A DNA stretch of 64,000 nucleotides from JBBPYC01 sp038200275 (lineage in GTDB: Bacteria > Pseudomonadota > Gammaproteobacteria > Burkholderiales > Burkholderiaceae_C), in contig JBBPYC010000036.1 of assembly GCA_038200275.1 (NCBI GenBank), positions 1 to 64,000 of the forward strand. The letters run 5' to 3'. Shown piece by piece: positions 17,057 to 25,689 of this stretch. The position numbers were made by a program, and so were the translations under genes. Below the pieces are notes generated by a model that searched no databases, was not told where the DNA came from, and saw only the letters and a list, made by a program, of their open reading frames with translations. Position 1 is the stretch's first letter. Every line of letters begins with the position of its first letter.

Positions 17057-18388
17057 ATGAACATCACCGCACCGACCCTCGACGTCGGGCTGGAAACGCT
17101 GCAACGCGAGACGTTCGGTTATTTCCAGAACGAAGCGAATCCGGTGAACGGCTTGGTCATCGACAAGTCTGCGGAGAACTGGCCCGCCAGTATTGCGGCG
17201 ACCGGCCTTGCCTTGTCCTGTTATCCGGTCAGCGTCGAACGTGGCTTCATGACGCGATCGGCAGCTGTTGCGCGAACCCTGGCCACGTTGCGATTTTTCT
17301 GGAACAGCAAGCAAGGACCGGAGTTGGACGCCACTGGTTTCCAAGGCTTCTACTATCACTTTCTGGACATGCAAACCGGGCGCCGAGCCTGGAACTGCGA
17401 GCTGTCGACAGTGGACAGCGCCTTTTTGCTGGCCGGTGCGTTGACAGCGGCGAGCTATTTCGACGCCGGCAGCGCCGGTGAGTCTGAAATTCGCGACCTT
17501 GCAGAGGCGCTCTATCGCCGTACCAACTGGCAATGGGCACAGAACCAGGGCCTCACGGTGACGCATGGCTGGAAGCCGGAGAGCGGCTTCCTCAAGTACC
17601 GATGGGAAGGCTACGACGAAGCACTGCTGCTGTATGTCCTCGGCCTCGGCTCACCCACCCATCCGCTGCCGGAGCAAAGCTACGCTGCCTGGTCATCGAC
17701 CTACCGGTGGGAGCACGCCTACGACTGCGACTATCTCTACGCGGGGCCGCTTTTCATCCATCAGCTCTCGCATGTCTGGATCGACTTTCGCGGCATCCAG
17801 GACGAGTTCATGCGGGGCAAGGGCATCGACTACTTCGAGAACAGTCGCCGGGCGACGCTGGTGCAGCAGCGTTACGCCATCGACAATCCCTTCGGCTACA
17901 AGTCCTACGGCGAGCATTGCTGGGGCATTACGGCGAGCGACGGCCCAGGCCCGGGCACGCTAAGCGTGCGCGGCCTCGATCGCGAGTTATTCGACTACCT
18001 CGCACGCGGCGTTCCGCACGGTCCTGACGACGGAACCATTGCACCCTGGGCGGTGGCGGCGTCGCTGCCCTTTGCCCCTGAGATCGTCTTGCCGGCGCTC
18101 GAGTATTGCATCTTCCAAGCGAGGCTGACCGAATTCAATTCTTACGGGTTCAAGGCCTCTTTCAATCCCTCGCACCCGGGCGAGCCAGGGAATCCATACG
18201 GGTGGTGGGTATCGCCGTGGCACTACGGCCTCAACCAGGGACCAATCATGCTGATGATCGAAAACCACCGCACCGGCCTGCTCTGGCAGCTGATGCGGCG
18301 CTGCCCGCACATCGTTACCGGGCTCAAGCGGGCCGGCTTCACGGGAGGCTGGCTCGAGAAGTCAGCGCCGCCCTCCAATGGCACCTGA
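17057..18388 (+). CDS. Glycoamylase-like protein (COG5368 type)
   Basis: The product is 443 residues with no signal peptide. It has the (alpha/alpha)6-type glycoamylase-like domain that also forms part of cyclic beta-1,2-glucan synthases. Visible blocks are ETFGYFQNEANPVNGLVIDK near the start, ELSTVDSAFLLAGAL, RWEGYDEALLLYVLGLGSP and NPYGWWVSPWHYGLNQGP. Acidic residues in ELSTVD and WEGYDEA are candidate catalytic or substrate groups. ATG 17057 gives a family-like start; no ribosome site is evident. The small gene at 18430 follows. Function may link with the GH94 protein at 36987-40898 in handling beta-1,2-glucan-like polymers, which is inference. Confidence 0.85.
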   Translation: MNITAPTLDVGLETLQRETFGYFQNEANPVNGLVIDKSAENWPASIAATGLALSCYPVSVERGFMTRSAAVARTLATLRFFWNSKQGPELDATGFQGFYYHFLDMQTGRRAWNCELSTVDSAFLLAGALTAASYFDAGSAGESEIRDLAEALYRRTNWQWAQNQGLTVTHGWKPESGFLKYRWEGYDEALLLYVLGLGSPTHPLPEQSYAAWSSTYRWEHAYDCDYLYAGPLFIHQLSHVWIDFRGIQDEFMRGKGIDYFENSRRATLVQQRYAIDNPFGYKSYGEHCWGITASDGPGPGTLSVRGLDRELFDYLARGVPHGPDDGTIAPWAVAASLPFAPEIVLPALEYCIFQARLTEFNSYGFKASFNPSHPGEPGNPYGWWVSPWHYGLNQGPIMLMIENHRTGLLWQLMRRCPHIVTGLKRAGFTGGWLEKSAPPSNGT

Positions 18389-18429
18389 CCCAGCCATTCA
18401 ATGGGTCGATTTCAGCTGAGGAGAACACC

Positions 18430-18804
18430 ATGATGACGTCCCACATTTCAGAGGCAACCGCGCGTCAGTTGCCACCGCGAATCAGGGCTGCGCAAGCGGC
18501 GATTCAATTGCCGGAGGTGCAGGACATGCTGCGCAGACTGTCGGCGTACGACCTGGGAGTCTGCATGCCTCACTTGCACGACGAACTGACGGGCGATTTC
18601 GCGCCACTCCCCACCGGGTTGATGCAAGTCGAGTCCGGTTTGAAAGTGTCGTTCGAGCCTGCAGGTGACATGGCGAGGCGGACCGAACCCTTCATGCCAG
18701 TGGGCTGGGCGTGGCGCAACGGGAATTCGGTGCCGGTGGCCGCCTGCGAAATGGTCAGTGCCACCCATACGAACGACCTGAATGAAATCAAACACAAGAT
18801 GTGA
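18430..18804 (+). CDS. Hypothetical protein, 124 aa
   Basis: The product is 124 residues. GAGGAG lies 6 bases before ATG 18430. It is soluble with no signal and two Cys (VCMPHLHDELTGDFAPLPTG, and ACEMVSAT). The Cys-x-x-x-His-x-His cluster at about 38-43 could bind metal, but I recognise no family. It starts 41 bases after the glycoamylase-like gene and is probably co-transcribed. Codon use matches its neighbours. Confidence 0.7.
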   Translation: MMTSHISEATARQLPPRIRAAQAAIQLPEVQDMLRRLSAYDLGVCMPHLHDELTGDFAPLPTGLMQVESGLKVSFEPAGDMARRTEPFMPVGWAWRNGNSVPVAACEMVSATHTNDLNEIKHKM

Positions 18805-18878
18805 GGCTTGGCGCAAGGCGCTGGCCTTGCGGCCCCGCCCGCCGGCGTAGATCAATCAATTGACATGAAGGAAACACA

Positions 18879-19388
18879 ATGAAAACGAGCGTAATCGAGG
18901 TTCGAGACATGCTATCGGTCTTGAGCGTCGCCGGCGTGGAGACGCGGATTGGCGAGGTGGCAGGCGTCGAGAGCGTGACCGTCAACCACGCGGCCGGCAA
19001 CGCGACCGTGCGCTACGACGAAACCCGTCTCGATGTTGCCGATATCAAGGCGCAAGTGCGTCAGAGCGGATACGAGGAAGACGGCGCACCTCCGGGTGGG
19101 TTTGCGGCGCACGGGCACGACATGCAGGCTGCACCGGCAGAGACACCCGGTGCGAAGCCTAAAACGTCGGCCGGCGCCAACGACGCCGCGGGCGGAAACC
19201 GTGCGGCTTCCTCGGTAACGGACCCATCTGCACCAGCGGCGAAGCCACCGGCGCCGGCAAAACCTTCTTCGCCCGCTTCGGGCGCGGTCACGGTCGACGC
19301 CAACCCGGCGGCTAATTCCACTGCGGCTTCCGACGCCACGCCCCCCGGCGATGCGTCGAAAGGCAAGTCAGCTCCCACCGTTACGTAA
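18879..19388 (+). CDS. Cys-less HMA-fold protein with Ala/Pro-rich tail
   Basis: The product is 169 residues. Residues 1-72 are about three-quarters identical by eye to the N-terminus of the P-type ATPase encoded next (MKTSVIEVxDMLSVLSVxGV, then GVESVTVN, AT-VRYDETRL and VRQSGYE). The fold is HMA, but the GMTCxxC loop is replaced by VRDMLSVLS, so there is no Cys metal site. The remaining 97 residues are Ala/Pro/Ser/Thr low complexity, like the linker of the ATPase. It looks like a partial tandem duplication of the ATPase N-terminus that became a stand-alone gene. AAGGAAACACA precedes the start. Confidence 0.75.
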   Translation: MKTSVIEVRDMLSVLSVAGVETRIGEVAGVESVTVNHAAGNATVRYDETRLDVADIKAQVRQSGYEEDGAPPGGFAAHGHDMQAAPAETPGAKPKTSAGANDAAGGNRAASSVTDPSAPAAKPPAPAKPSSPASGAVTVDANPAANSTAASDATPPGDASKGKSAPTVT

Positions 19389-19459
19389 ATAGGGCGGAGC
19401 TGTGTCGCGCGCAATCTCAACCGGGATTGCGCCAATGAAATGAACTGTCAGGAACGGCG

Positions 19460-22192
19460 ATGAAAACAAGTGTCATTGAAGTGCACGACATGCTCTCGGT
19501 ATTGAGCGTGTCGGGCGTCGAGAAACGGGTCGGCGCGGTCCCCGGCGTCGAGAGCGTGACTGTGAACTACGCCGCCGGGACGGCCACGGTGCGCTACGAC
19601 GAAACGCGCCTGCATGTGTCGGACATCAAGTCGGACGTACGACAAAGCGGGTACGAGCAAGAGACTGCTCCAACAGCAGTTGCCGCTCCCAACTCCGGTG
19701 CGCCCGATGACGGCGAGAGCAAGCTCACTGCAACGCCTGCGACACCGGCAATCACTGACACCGACCCGCAAGGGGCAGCCTCTGGCGCGCCGTCCGCCGC
19801 ACCCGCTTCCGGCACAGCCGCGGAAGCCGGGGCGGACGTTCAACCAAAGCCGGAGGCGCCAGCTCCCACCGGGCCGAAAACGGACCCGGAAGATTCTGCT
19901 GAACCTGCAGCCACGGTTTCCGACACACCTCCCGCCGCGGACAATAGCGAAGCGGAGCCGAGCTCGTTGAGCAAAGTGGGGGCGTGGGTGAAGCATGCCG
20001 TCGGAAGCGACGACGAGAGCGCGCCGGCTCAGAGCGGCGAATCGCCGAAAACCGCTCCCGCTACGGGCGATCACGCTGGACATGCCAAAGGCGCAAAGGG
20101 CGTAAAGGGCGCGAAAGACGAGATGGCATACGAAATGGGCCATGACGGCAAGGACATGCCGGCCATGGTGCGCGACATGCGCAACCGCTTCTTCATCTGC
20201 CTGTTCTTCACCATTCCGATCTTCGTGTACGCACCAATGGGAGGTCTCTTCGAGCCACCCACGCCGCCGTTCGGCCTCGAACAAAACGTGTGGTTGTTCT
20301 TGTTCGCCAGTGCGGCGATTCTGTATCCGAGCTGGACGTTCTTCGTGTCCGCCTGGCGCTCATTGAAAAAGGGCGTTCTGAGCATGGCCGTGCTGGTCGT
20401 GCTGAGCGTCGGGACCGGCTATCTGTTCAGCGTCGCATCGACCTTTTTCTTCGAGGGAGGCGGCCAGTTCTTCGAAGCGGTTTCCATCCTTCTGGTTTTC
20501 ATTCTGCTCGGGCACTGGCTCGAAATGCGCGCCCGCGCAGGAGCGACGTCGGCGATCAAGGCGCTGATGAATCTGACGCCTGCCAAGGCCAACGTGGTCC
20601 GCAACGGCGCCGAAGTCGAAGTCGCCACGGCCGAGGTGCTCGCCGGAGAGATCGTCGTCATCCGGCCGGGCAACAAGATCCCTGTCGACGGCACCGTGGA
20701 AACAGGCCAGTCGCTGGTTGACGAGTCGATGCTCACCGGCGAGTCGATGCCGGTGCAGAAGGGCCCCGGCGACAAGGTGGTCGGTGCCAGCATCAACACG
20801 AACGGAAGCTTTCGCTACAAGGCGACGAAGGTCGGAGCCGACTCGGCGCTGGCCCAGATCGTCAAGCTGGTGCAGGACGCGCAGAACTCGAAGGCACCGG
20901 CGCAGCTGCTGGCCGACCGGGCCGCGCAGTGGCTGGTGGTCGCGGCGATCGTCATCGGGTTGTTGACCTTCGCTATCTGGTTCTGGGTCATTGGGGAAAC
21001 CTTGCTGCTGGCGGTGACGCTGACCATCACCGTCTTCGTGATTGCCTGCCCGGACGCCCTGGGACTGGCGACGCCAATGGCGGTCATGGTGAGCACCAGT
21101 CTGGGCGCGGTGAACGGCATCCTGTTCAAGAACGCCTCGGCGCTCGAAGACGCGACCAAGCTCACGACGATCGTGTTCGACAAGACAGGCACGCTCACCG
21201 TCGGCAAACCCGAGGTGGTCGAGATCGTGACAGCGGAAGGCATCACCGAGGACAGCTTGCTGATCGCGGCCGCGGCCGTCGAGCAAGGCTCGGCTCACCC
21301 ACTCGCGCAGGCGATCATGCAAAGGGCCAAGGACCTGACGGTGGAAGCACCTACAGATTTCGAAAGCATCGACGGCATGGGCGCGCGCGCCGAAACGGCG
21401 GGCGGCACCGTCTTCCTCGGCAACCGGCTGCTGATGGACACGCAAAAGATTGCGCTCGGACCCCTTGAAGCCGAATCCACCCGCCTGCAGGAGGGCGGCC
21501 GCACGGTGGTGCACGTGTCGCAGGCTGCACGCGTGATCGGCCTGATCGCGATCGCGGATGCCATCCGGCCCACCTCGAAGGCCGCGGTGGCGAAGCTGCG
21601 GGAAGGCAAGATCGAAGTGGTCATGCTCACCGGCGACAACGCGGCGACCGCCAAGCGGATCGCCGCCGATCTGGGCATCGACAGCATTCTGGCCGATGTA
21701 CTGCCAGCGCAGAAGGCGCAGAAGATCAAGGAGCTGCAAGCCCAGGGGAAGAAGGTCGGTATGGTCGGCGACGGCGTCAACGACGCACCAGCACTGACCC
21801 AGGCGAACGTGGGCTTCGCCATCGGCGCCGGCACCGACGTGGCGATGGAAAGCGCCGATGTCGTGCTGATGAAAAGCGACCCCTACGACATCGTCGGCGC
21901 GATTGAGTTGTCGCGCGCCACGGTACGCAAGATGCACCAGAACCTGTGGTGGGCGGTGGGCTACAACGTGATCGCGTTCCCGCTTGCCGCGGGCGTCCTG
22001 TACCCCTTCGTATTGAGTCCGGCGGTCGCGGCGCTGTCGATGTCCGGCAGCACCCTGATCGTGGCGATCAACGCACTGCTGTTGAAGCGCACCAAGCTGG
22101 CAGGCATTCGTCAGGCCGGAGAGAAAGACAAACCAGCGCCCGCAGGGCCACCAGAAGCCGCGCATCCAGCCAAGGCATCTGCGGCGCCGTAG
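19460..22192 (+). CDS. Heavy-metal P1B-type ATPase with CPD motif and Cys-less HMA domain
   Basis: The product is 910 residues. Order: Cys-less HMA-like domain (1-72), Ala/Pro/Glu-rich linker with Lys/His segment (73-235), membrane helices, actuator TGES (426-429), transmembrane metal motif CPD (530-532), phosphorylation site DKTGT (574-578), HP at 613-614, hinge GDGVND (770-775) and two terminal helices. The layout and HP motif are those of copper-type P1B ATPases, but Cu+ pumps normally have CPC and Cu2+ pumps CPH. With Asp in the third place and no Cys in the N-terminal domain, the transported ion is uncertain. Upstream is a duplicate of the N-terminal domain; CopZ-like and YHS proteins are nearby. 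Confidence 0.93.
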   Translation: MKTSVIEVHDMLSVLSVSGVEKRVGAVPGVESVTVNYAAGTATVRYDETRLHVSDIKSDVRQSGYEQETAPTAVAAPNSGAPDDGESKLTATPATPAITDTDPQGAASGAPSAAPASGTAAEAGADVQPKPEAPAPTGPKTDPEDSAEPAATVSDTPPAADNSEAEPSSLSKVGAWVKHAVGSDDESAPAQSGESPKTAPATGDHAGHAKGAKGVKGAKDEMAYEMGHDGKDMPAMVRDMRNRFFICLFFTIPIFVYAPMGGLFEPPTPPFGLEQNVWLFLFASAAILYPSWTFFVSAWRSLKKGVLSMAVLVVLSVGTGYLFSVASTFFFEGGGQFFEAVSILLVFILLGHWLEMRARAGATSAIKALMNLTPAKANVVRNGAEVEVATAEVLAGEIVVIRPGNKIPVDGTVETGQSLVDESMLTGESMPVQKGPGDKVVGASINTNGSFRYKATKVGADSALAQIVKLVQDAQNSKAPAQLLADRAAQWLVVAAIVIGLLTFAIWFWVIGETLLLAVTLTITVFVIACPDALGLATPMAVMVSTSLGAVNGILFKNASALEDATKLTTIVFDKTGTLTVGKPEVVEIVTAEGITEDSLLIAAAAVEQGSAHPLAQAIMQRAKDLTVEAPTDFESIDGMGARAETAGGTVFLGNRLLMDTQKIALGPLEAESTRLQEGGRTVVHVSQAARVIGLIAIADAIRPTSKAAVAKLREGKIEVVMLTGDNAATAKRIAADLGIDSILADVLPAQKAQKIKELQAQGKKVGMVGDGVNDAPALTQANVGFAIGAGTDVAMESADVVLMKSDPYDIVGAIELSRATVRKMHQNLWWAVGYNVIAFPLAAGVLYPFVLSPAVAALSMSGSTLIVAINALLLKRTKLAGIRQAGEKDKPAPAGPPEAAHPAKASAAP

Positions 22193-22272
22193 CGCGACAC
22201 GCCAACCGAAAAGCAGCTGACGGCGACGCCGTTCAGGGTTTTCGTTTCGTGGTCACCGACGGATGCCGACAA

Positions 22273-22288
22273 TGTGCGTCATCGCACA
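22273..22288. promoter_or_regulatory. Crp/Fnr-type palindrome, site 3
   Basis: TGTGCGTCATCGCACA is a perfect 6+4+6 palindrome, followed by GACG. It lies 81 bp after the ATPase stop and 124 bp before the small His-rich gene at 22412. Confidence 0.6.
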
Positions 22289-22411
22289 GACGGGACTGTC
22301 GTCGAACAGCAGACTCCATGGTACGAATCGACGAACACCGAATGGGCGCAGTCGATTTCGCGAACCACTGGCGCCGATGGGCGCAGTCATCTCAACTCTA
22401 AGGAACAGATC

Positions 22412-22618
22412 ATGGACGACTCCAAAATCAAAATGGCGTGCTCAGAGCACCATCTCGCTGCTGCCAGCCATGTCGCCGCCGCATACCATCATTTTCAAGC
22501 GGTCGCCGAGCATGAAAAAGGCAATCACGACGAGGCGAAGACGCACGCGAGTGCGGCGCAGGACCAAGGCAGTGCAGGCGGTCAGCACGCGACCTCAGCC
22601 GTTGGGCACTGCCACTGA
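22412..22618 (+). CDS. Small His-rich protein, 68 aa
   Basis: The product is 68 residues with a high content of His (10), Ala and acidic residues: MACSEHHLAAASHVAAAYHH, then AEHEKGNHDEAKTH, ending VGHCH. AGGAAC lies 7 bases before ATG 22412. It has no signal peptide and looks like a single amphipathic helix pair. Proteins of this look occur in stress and metal islands of Burkholderiales, but I cannot name a family. His and the terminal HCH suggest metal or proton buffering, which is inference. A palindromic site (22273) lies upstream. Confidence 0.7.
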   Translation: MDDSKIKMACSEHHLAAASHVAAAYHHFQAVAEHEKGNHDEAKTHASAAQDQGSAGGQHATSAVGHCH

Positions 22619-22908
22619 TGACGTTCGCACTTGGGCTCGCCTGGTTCATGGCCAGCCCAAATTGGCGGTAGGCAAAACTTACCGCCTGGCCCGCTTCGAC
22701 GGCAGCGGCATGTCGAATGGGCCAACTCTCCCGTAGCTCATCCTCACCCTCCTGCCGCCGTTCCAGTGACGAACCGCGCAGCGACGCACCCGTCGCAGGA
22801 GCAACAGCGATTGCAGGCGGTGCTGTTCAGCGAGATTCGAACCACCTTCAGGAAAACCTGAACGTCGCGACGCTTCGCCCAGGCGCTGCTTCGGCTTCAG
22901 ATGCGGTC

Positions 22909-24072
22909 ATGCTGGCACCTGCATTCGTGCTGTTCTACGCCATGACGCCGGATGCCATGGCGGGTCGAACCGGCGCAGTGGCCGGGCTGTTGCCCGTCCC
23001 GCCGGAAGTATCGAATTCCTACCTGAGTCCGATGGAGCATCTCCAGCGGCACCTGCTTGGCGACAACTACGCGCGGGCAAGCCGTGTCCAGCGCACGATC
23101 GTGGGGAGGATGAAACTGTCAGGGCACGACAGTCAGCCGACGCATGCCGATATCTACGTCGCCCTTCACAAATGCGGGGCAGCGGTTTGGGAGGTCATGA
23201 TCTTCGCGCCACCCCAGCCATTCGACATCGCGAAGTGGATCAGCTGGCTCGACCCGGAGTCGCCTGTCAGCCCTGCGAGGGCGATCTGGGACCGCCTCGC
23301 CGGTGTCGAGCGGAGTCCGGCGGACCTGCCGGAGCTCTACATCCCGCTGACGCTGGTCCGATTCCGCGAAGCCACGTTGGCAGAGCTTCGCGCGCGACAC
23401 GGACGAGATCTCGTTTCGCTGTTGCATCGCGATGCGTCGAGCCGACGTTTCAAGACGAGTTTCGTCGACCAGGAGCTTGCCGCTGACGTCTGCCACCGCG
23501 AAGATGGCTTGTGGCTCCTCGCACGCAACAGCGCGGTTGCTGTAACTTCGGATTCAAAGGACGGGGAAGCGCCGCGACTGTCGCAGAACGTGCTGCCCCT
23601 GCTGCTCACGCTCGAAGTCCTGTGCCTCGATCGAGCGGTGCTTCGGTCGTTCCTCGATCGATTTTCCCGGGGCATCTACGGCACCATCGAAGACATCATC
23701 CAGCTCAGGCGCGAAATCTTCGATAACCTGGAGGAGTATTACGGCACGCTCGCCAAGATCCACAGCTATACAGAGGCGTCAATCGCTCGTGGCGAGGTGC
23801 TGTTCGGTATCGACGATCTGTTCAAGGCCGTGACGAACCGGCTCGAAGCGCTCACGTTCGAGATCACGACCAGAAGCCAGCGTTCGGTGAATCGATTGGG
23901 CCTCTGGCTCACGATCTCGTTCGGCGCCATTGAAATCGGCTTTGTCGCTGCCAGCATCGCGACATGGCACTACCAGACCGATCTGTTCGCCGTGCTTGCC
24001 TGGACCGTGGGCGTGACGCTGACGGCAGCGCTGGCGATCGCCGCCTTTCTCCGGCGGACGATGAAGTCGTGA
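22909..24072 (+). CDS. Hypothetical membrane protein with C-terminal helix pair
   Basis: The product is 387 residues from ATG 22909; the open frame extends to 22717, but those extra residues are low-complexity and look non-coding. The body is soluble alpha/beta until about residue 320. A helical segment (RREIFDNLEEYYGTLAKIHS) leads to two membrane helices (LGLWLTISFGAIEIGFVAA and LFAVLAWTVGVTLTAALAIA) and a short basic tail. This end is reminiscent of CorA-like or RMD1-like topology, but the GMN signature is absent. I do not recognise a family. It stands alone on the plus strand, facing the CBS gene. Confidence 0.7.
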   Translation: MLAPAFVLFYAMTPDAMAGRTGAVAGLLPVPPEVSNSYLSPMEHLQRHLLGDNYARASRVQRTIVGRMKLSGHDSQPTHADIYVALHKCGAAVWEVMIFAPPQPFDIAKWISWLDPESPVSPARAIWDRLAGVERSPADLPELYIPLTLVRFREATLAELRARHGRDLVSLLHRDASSRRFKTSFVDQELAADVCHREDGLWLLARNSAVAVTSDSKDGEAPRLSQNVLPLLLTLEVLCLDRAVLRSFLDRFSRGIYGTIEDIIQLRREIFDNLEEYYGTLAKIHSYTEASIARGEVLFGIDDLFKAVTNRLEALTFEITTRSQRSVNRLGLWLTISFGAIEIGFVAASIATWHYQTDLFAVLAWTVGVTLTAALAIAAFLRRTMKS

Positions 24073-24128
24073 ATGTGGTCCTGGCGGCTGCTTCGGCGGG
24101 CAGCCCGCACCCACACCACCGCCTATGT

Positions 24129-24581
24129 TCACCGGTAGCCCACACCCATGACGTAGTCACGCAGAAGTGACTCCTCGTACGCTTCTTCCGCCAGCAACGC
24201 CCTGAGCGCGTCGTGCGAGTTGACCACGCCCAACGGCTTTCGCTGCTCGTCGATGACGGGAATGTGAACGAGGCCGCGTTTTTGCATCGAAGACAAGACA
24301 TCCGTGAGCGAATCGGTCGGGCGGCACGAAGTGATCTCCCGCGTCATCATGTCCGCGACCGGAGTGGTCCAGGCGTCCGCCCGGCATTGACCGATCCTGC
24401 AGACGATATCGGTCTTGGTGATGACACCCACCATCGAGCCATCAGCGACGCAGACGACAACAAGGCTGATCTGCGTGAGCGAAAGCAGGATCGCGGCGTC
24501 GACGAGCGAGGCCTGCGGGCTGATCGTCCGCAGTCGGGCATTCGATACAAGGCCAATGCTGCTGACAAGTTTCGTGTTCAT
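24129..24581 (-). CDS. CBS-pair protein, 150 aa
   Basis: The product is 150 residues consisting of one Bateman module: CBS1 (about 15-65, LRTISPQASLVDAAILL, GVITKTDIV) and CBS2 (about 75-130, MMTREITSCRPTDSLTDVLS, LVHIPVIDEQ, GVVNSHDALRALL). TGGAG precedes ATG 24581. Unlike the two proteins at 3267-4836 it lacks a BON domain. It probably binds adenine nucleotides and reports energy state to an unknown partner. Confidence 0.88.
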   Translation of the reverse strand: MNTKLVSSIGLVSNARLRTISPQASLVDAAILLSLTQISLVVVCVADGSMVGVITKTDIVCRIGQCRADAWTTPVADMMTREITSCRPTDSLTDVLSSMQKRGLVHIPVIDEQRKPLGVVNSHDALRALLAEEAYEESLLRDYVMGVGYR

Positions 24582-24760
24582 CGTGACTCCAGAGTGAATG
24601 GCAACGGGGGTTCCGTTGCCGTTTTTTGCGGACCGTGAAGCGCAGGTCTATGCACTGTCGGACACAAAACTCCCAGCTGCGCATCTCAGCGTGCGGCACG
24701 GTGGCGAGAAGCCCGTCGCGTAGCGACACGAGGTCAGGGTGCTGGTCCGGCCGAGGGTGT

Positions 24761-25006
24761 TTATGGATGAGCCGCTTTCCGCCTGGGCACGCGAGGCGGG
24801 GATCGATCCAGAACCGCCGATCCCCATGCTGGCCGAGCCAGGAGGATCGCCAATATCCCGACCGACGGGGCCGCCAACCATCCTTGCCATTGGGGCAGGA
24901 GCGCCCCATAGCCAGCCGCGATGACGAAGACGGTGGCCGTGAGCCAGACCAGCTGCCAGGGACGCAGCGGCGGCATCGGAGCAACCCGTGCGGATGCCTT
25001 TTTCAT
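24761..25006 (-). CDS. Short membrane ORF, possible MFS transporter remnant
   Basis: This frame is 81 residues. It contains a first hydrophobic helix (WQLVWLTATVFVIAAGYGAL) followed by LPQWQGWLAAP, which resembles the start of a major-facilitator transporter, then a second short hydrophobic run and an Arg/Pro tail with no further helices. No ribosome site is seen. It is either a small two-helix protein or the remaining 5' end of a decayed transporter gene. It lies just downstream of the CopZ-like gene on the same strand. Confidence 0.35.
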   Translation of the reverse strand: MKKASARVAPMPPLRPWQLVWLTATVFVIAAGYGALLPQWQGWLAAPSVGILAILLARPAWGSAVLDRSPPRVPRRKAAHP

Positions 25007-25075
25007 CGGCAAGCCCGGCGTTGGCAAAGGCGGAACGCCGTCATCGACGCAAACAACGCGACACCGTCCAGTAAA

Positions 25076-25327
25076 TCAGCCGCAGCATCCGCCCTTGGTC
25101 CGAGTTGCAGTTGCGTCTTCGCCGACCGCCACCCCATAGCCAGCGCCCTTCACGGCTGATTGCAGGCGCTCTCGCGATGTCAGCGCTTCGTCAAAGTCGA
25201 CGGAAGCCTTGCCGGGCAGCGACACCTCCACGTGCCCCACGCCGGGCACAGCGGTCAGTGCCCGAGTCAGTTTGCTGACGCAGCCGCCGCAAGTCATTCC
25301 AGTTACGTTCATTGTTTCGGTTTGCAT
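25076..25327 (-). CDS. CopZ-like heavy-metal chaperone
   Basis: The product is 83 residues. The HMA fold is complete with GMTCGGC at 10-16, GVGHVEVSLPGKASVDFDE and the C-terminal VKGAGYGV. A short tail ends KGGCCG, adding two vicinal Cys that could also bind metal. GAGGAAC precedes ATG 25327. It is the only HMA protein of this window with an intact CxxC, so it is the likeliest copper donor or scavenger. A palindromic site (25406-25421) lies 79 bp upstream. Confidence 0.92.
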   Translation of the reverse strand: MQTETMNVTGMTCGGCVSKLTRALTAVPGVGHVEVSLPGKASVDFDEALTSRERLQSAVKGAGYGVAVGEDATATRTKGGCCG

Positions 25328-25405
25328 AGTGGTTCCTCGATGATGGAGTGCGGTTGAAGCCCAGTTCTAACCCTCTGCACGATGACCGCAGTCTGCTGGG
25401 ATGTC

Positions 25406-25421
25406 TGTGCGCTGCCACACA
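25406..25421. promoter_or_regulatory. Crp/Fnr-type palindrome, site 4
   Basis: TGTGCGCTGCCACACA matches the 6+4+6 pattern with one mismatch in the right arm. It lies 79 bp upstream of the CopZ-like gene start on the minus strand. Confidence 0.55.
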
Positions 25422-25545
25422 AAACGTCAGCCGTCGAGGGCCGATCGAACGCGCCGGCGCAGTGCGCCGGTCTGGTCGGTACTTGGACAACAAGGGCGGC
25501 AAGCGCAGCCTTGGCACGAGTGAATTTCGCAATAATGTCCTGTGC

Positions 25546-25689
25546 TTATGCCGTTCGGGTGGGCGGCTTGCGGGCGAGGTTGTGGTGGGCGACGCAAGGA
25601 TCGACGGCCAGTTGCAGCTCGGCGACGCTGGTGCAGCTGTCGCGCCAGATGCGGTTGTTGGTGATGTCGCGGAAGTAGCGCTCAAACAT
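25546..25689 (-). pseudogene. IS630-type transposase C-terminal remnant
   Basis: This 47-residue frame reads MFERYFRDITNNRIWRDSCT then SVAELQLAVDPCVAHHN, which matches the end of IS630-family transposases (RFFRDIT-N-RLRR, SV-EL--AI-, HN--PKPF). The final catalytic Glu region is followed by a degraded tail (KPPTRTA). The upstream portion of the gene is missing: a stop codon lies 6 bases before the ATG. It is a fragment of an old insertion. Confidence 0.7.

Noticed and set aside
20360..22165. A 601-codon frame antisense to the ATPase gene
   Set aside because: It is rich in Arg, His, Gln and Asp as expected from antisense of GC-rich coding DNA, and the sense frame is a well-supported ATPase.
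22717..22908. N-terminal extension of the membrane protein at 22909
   Set aside because: Ser/Arg-rich, no ribosome site and no protein-like pattern; the ATG at 22909 begins a hydrophobic, plausible start.
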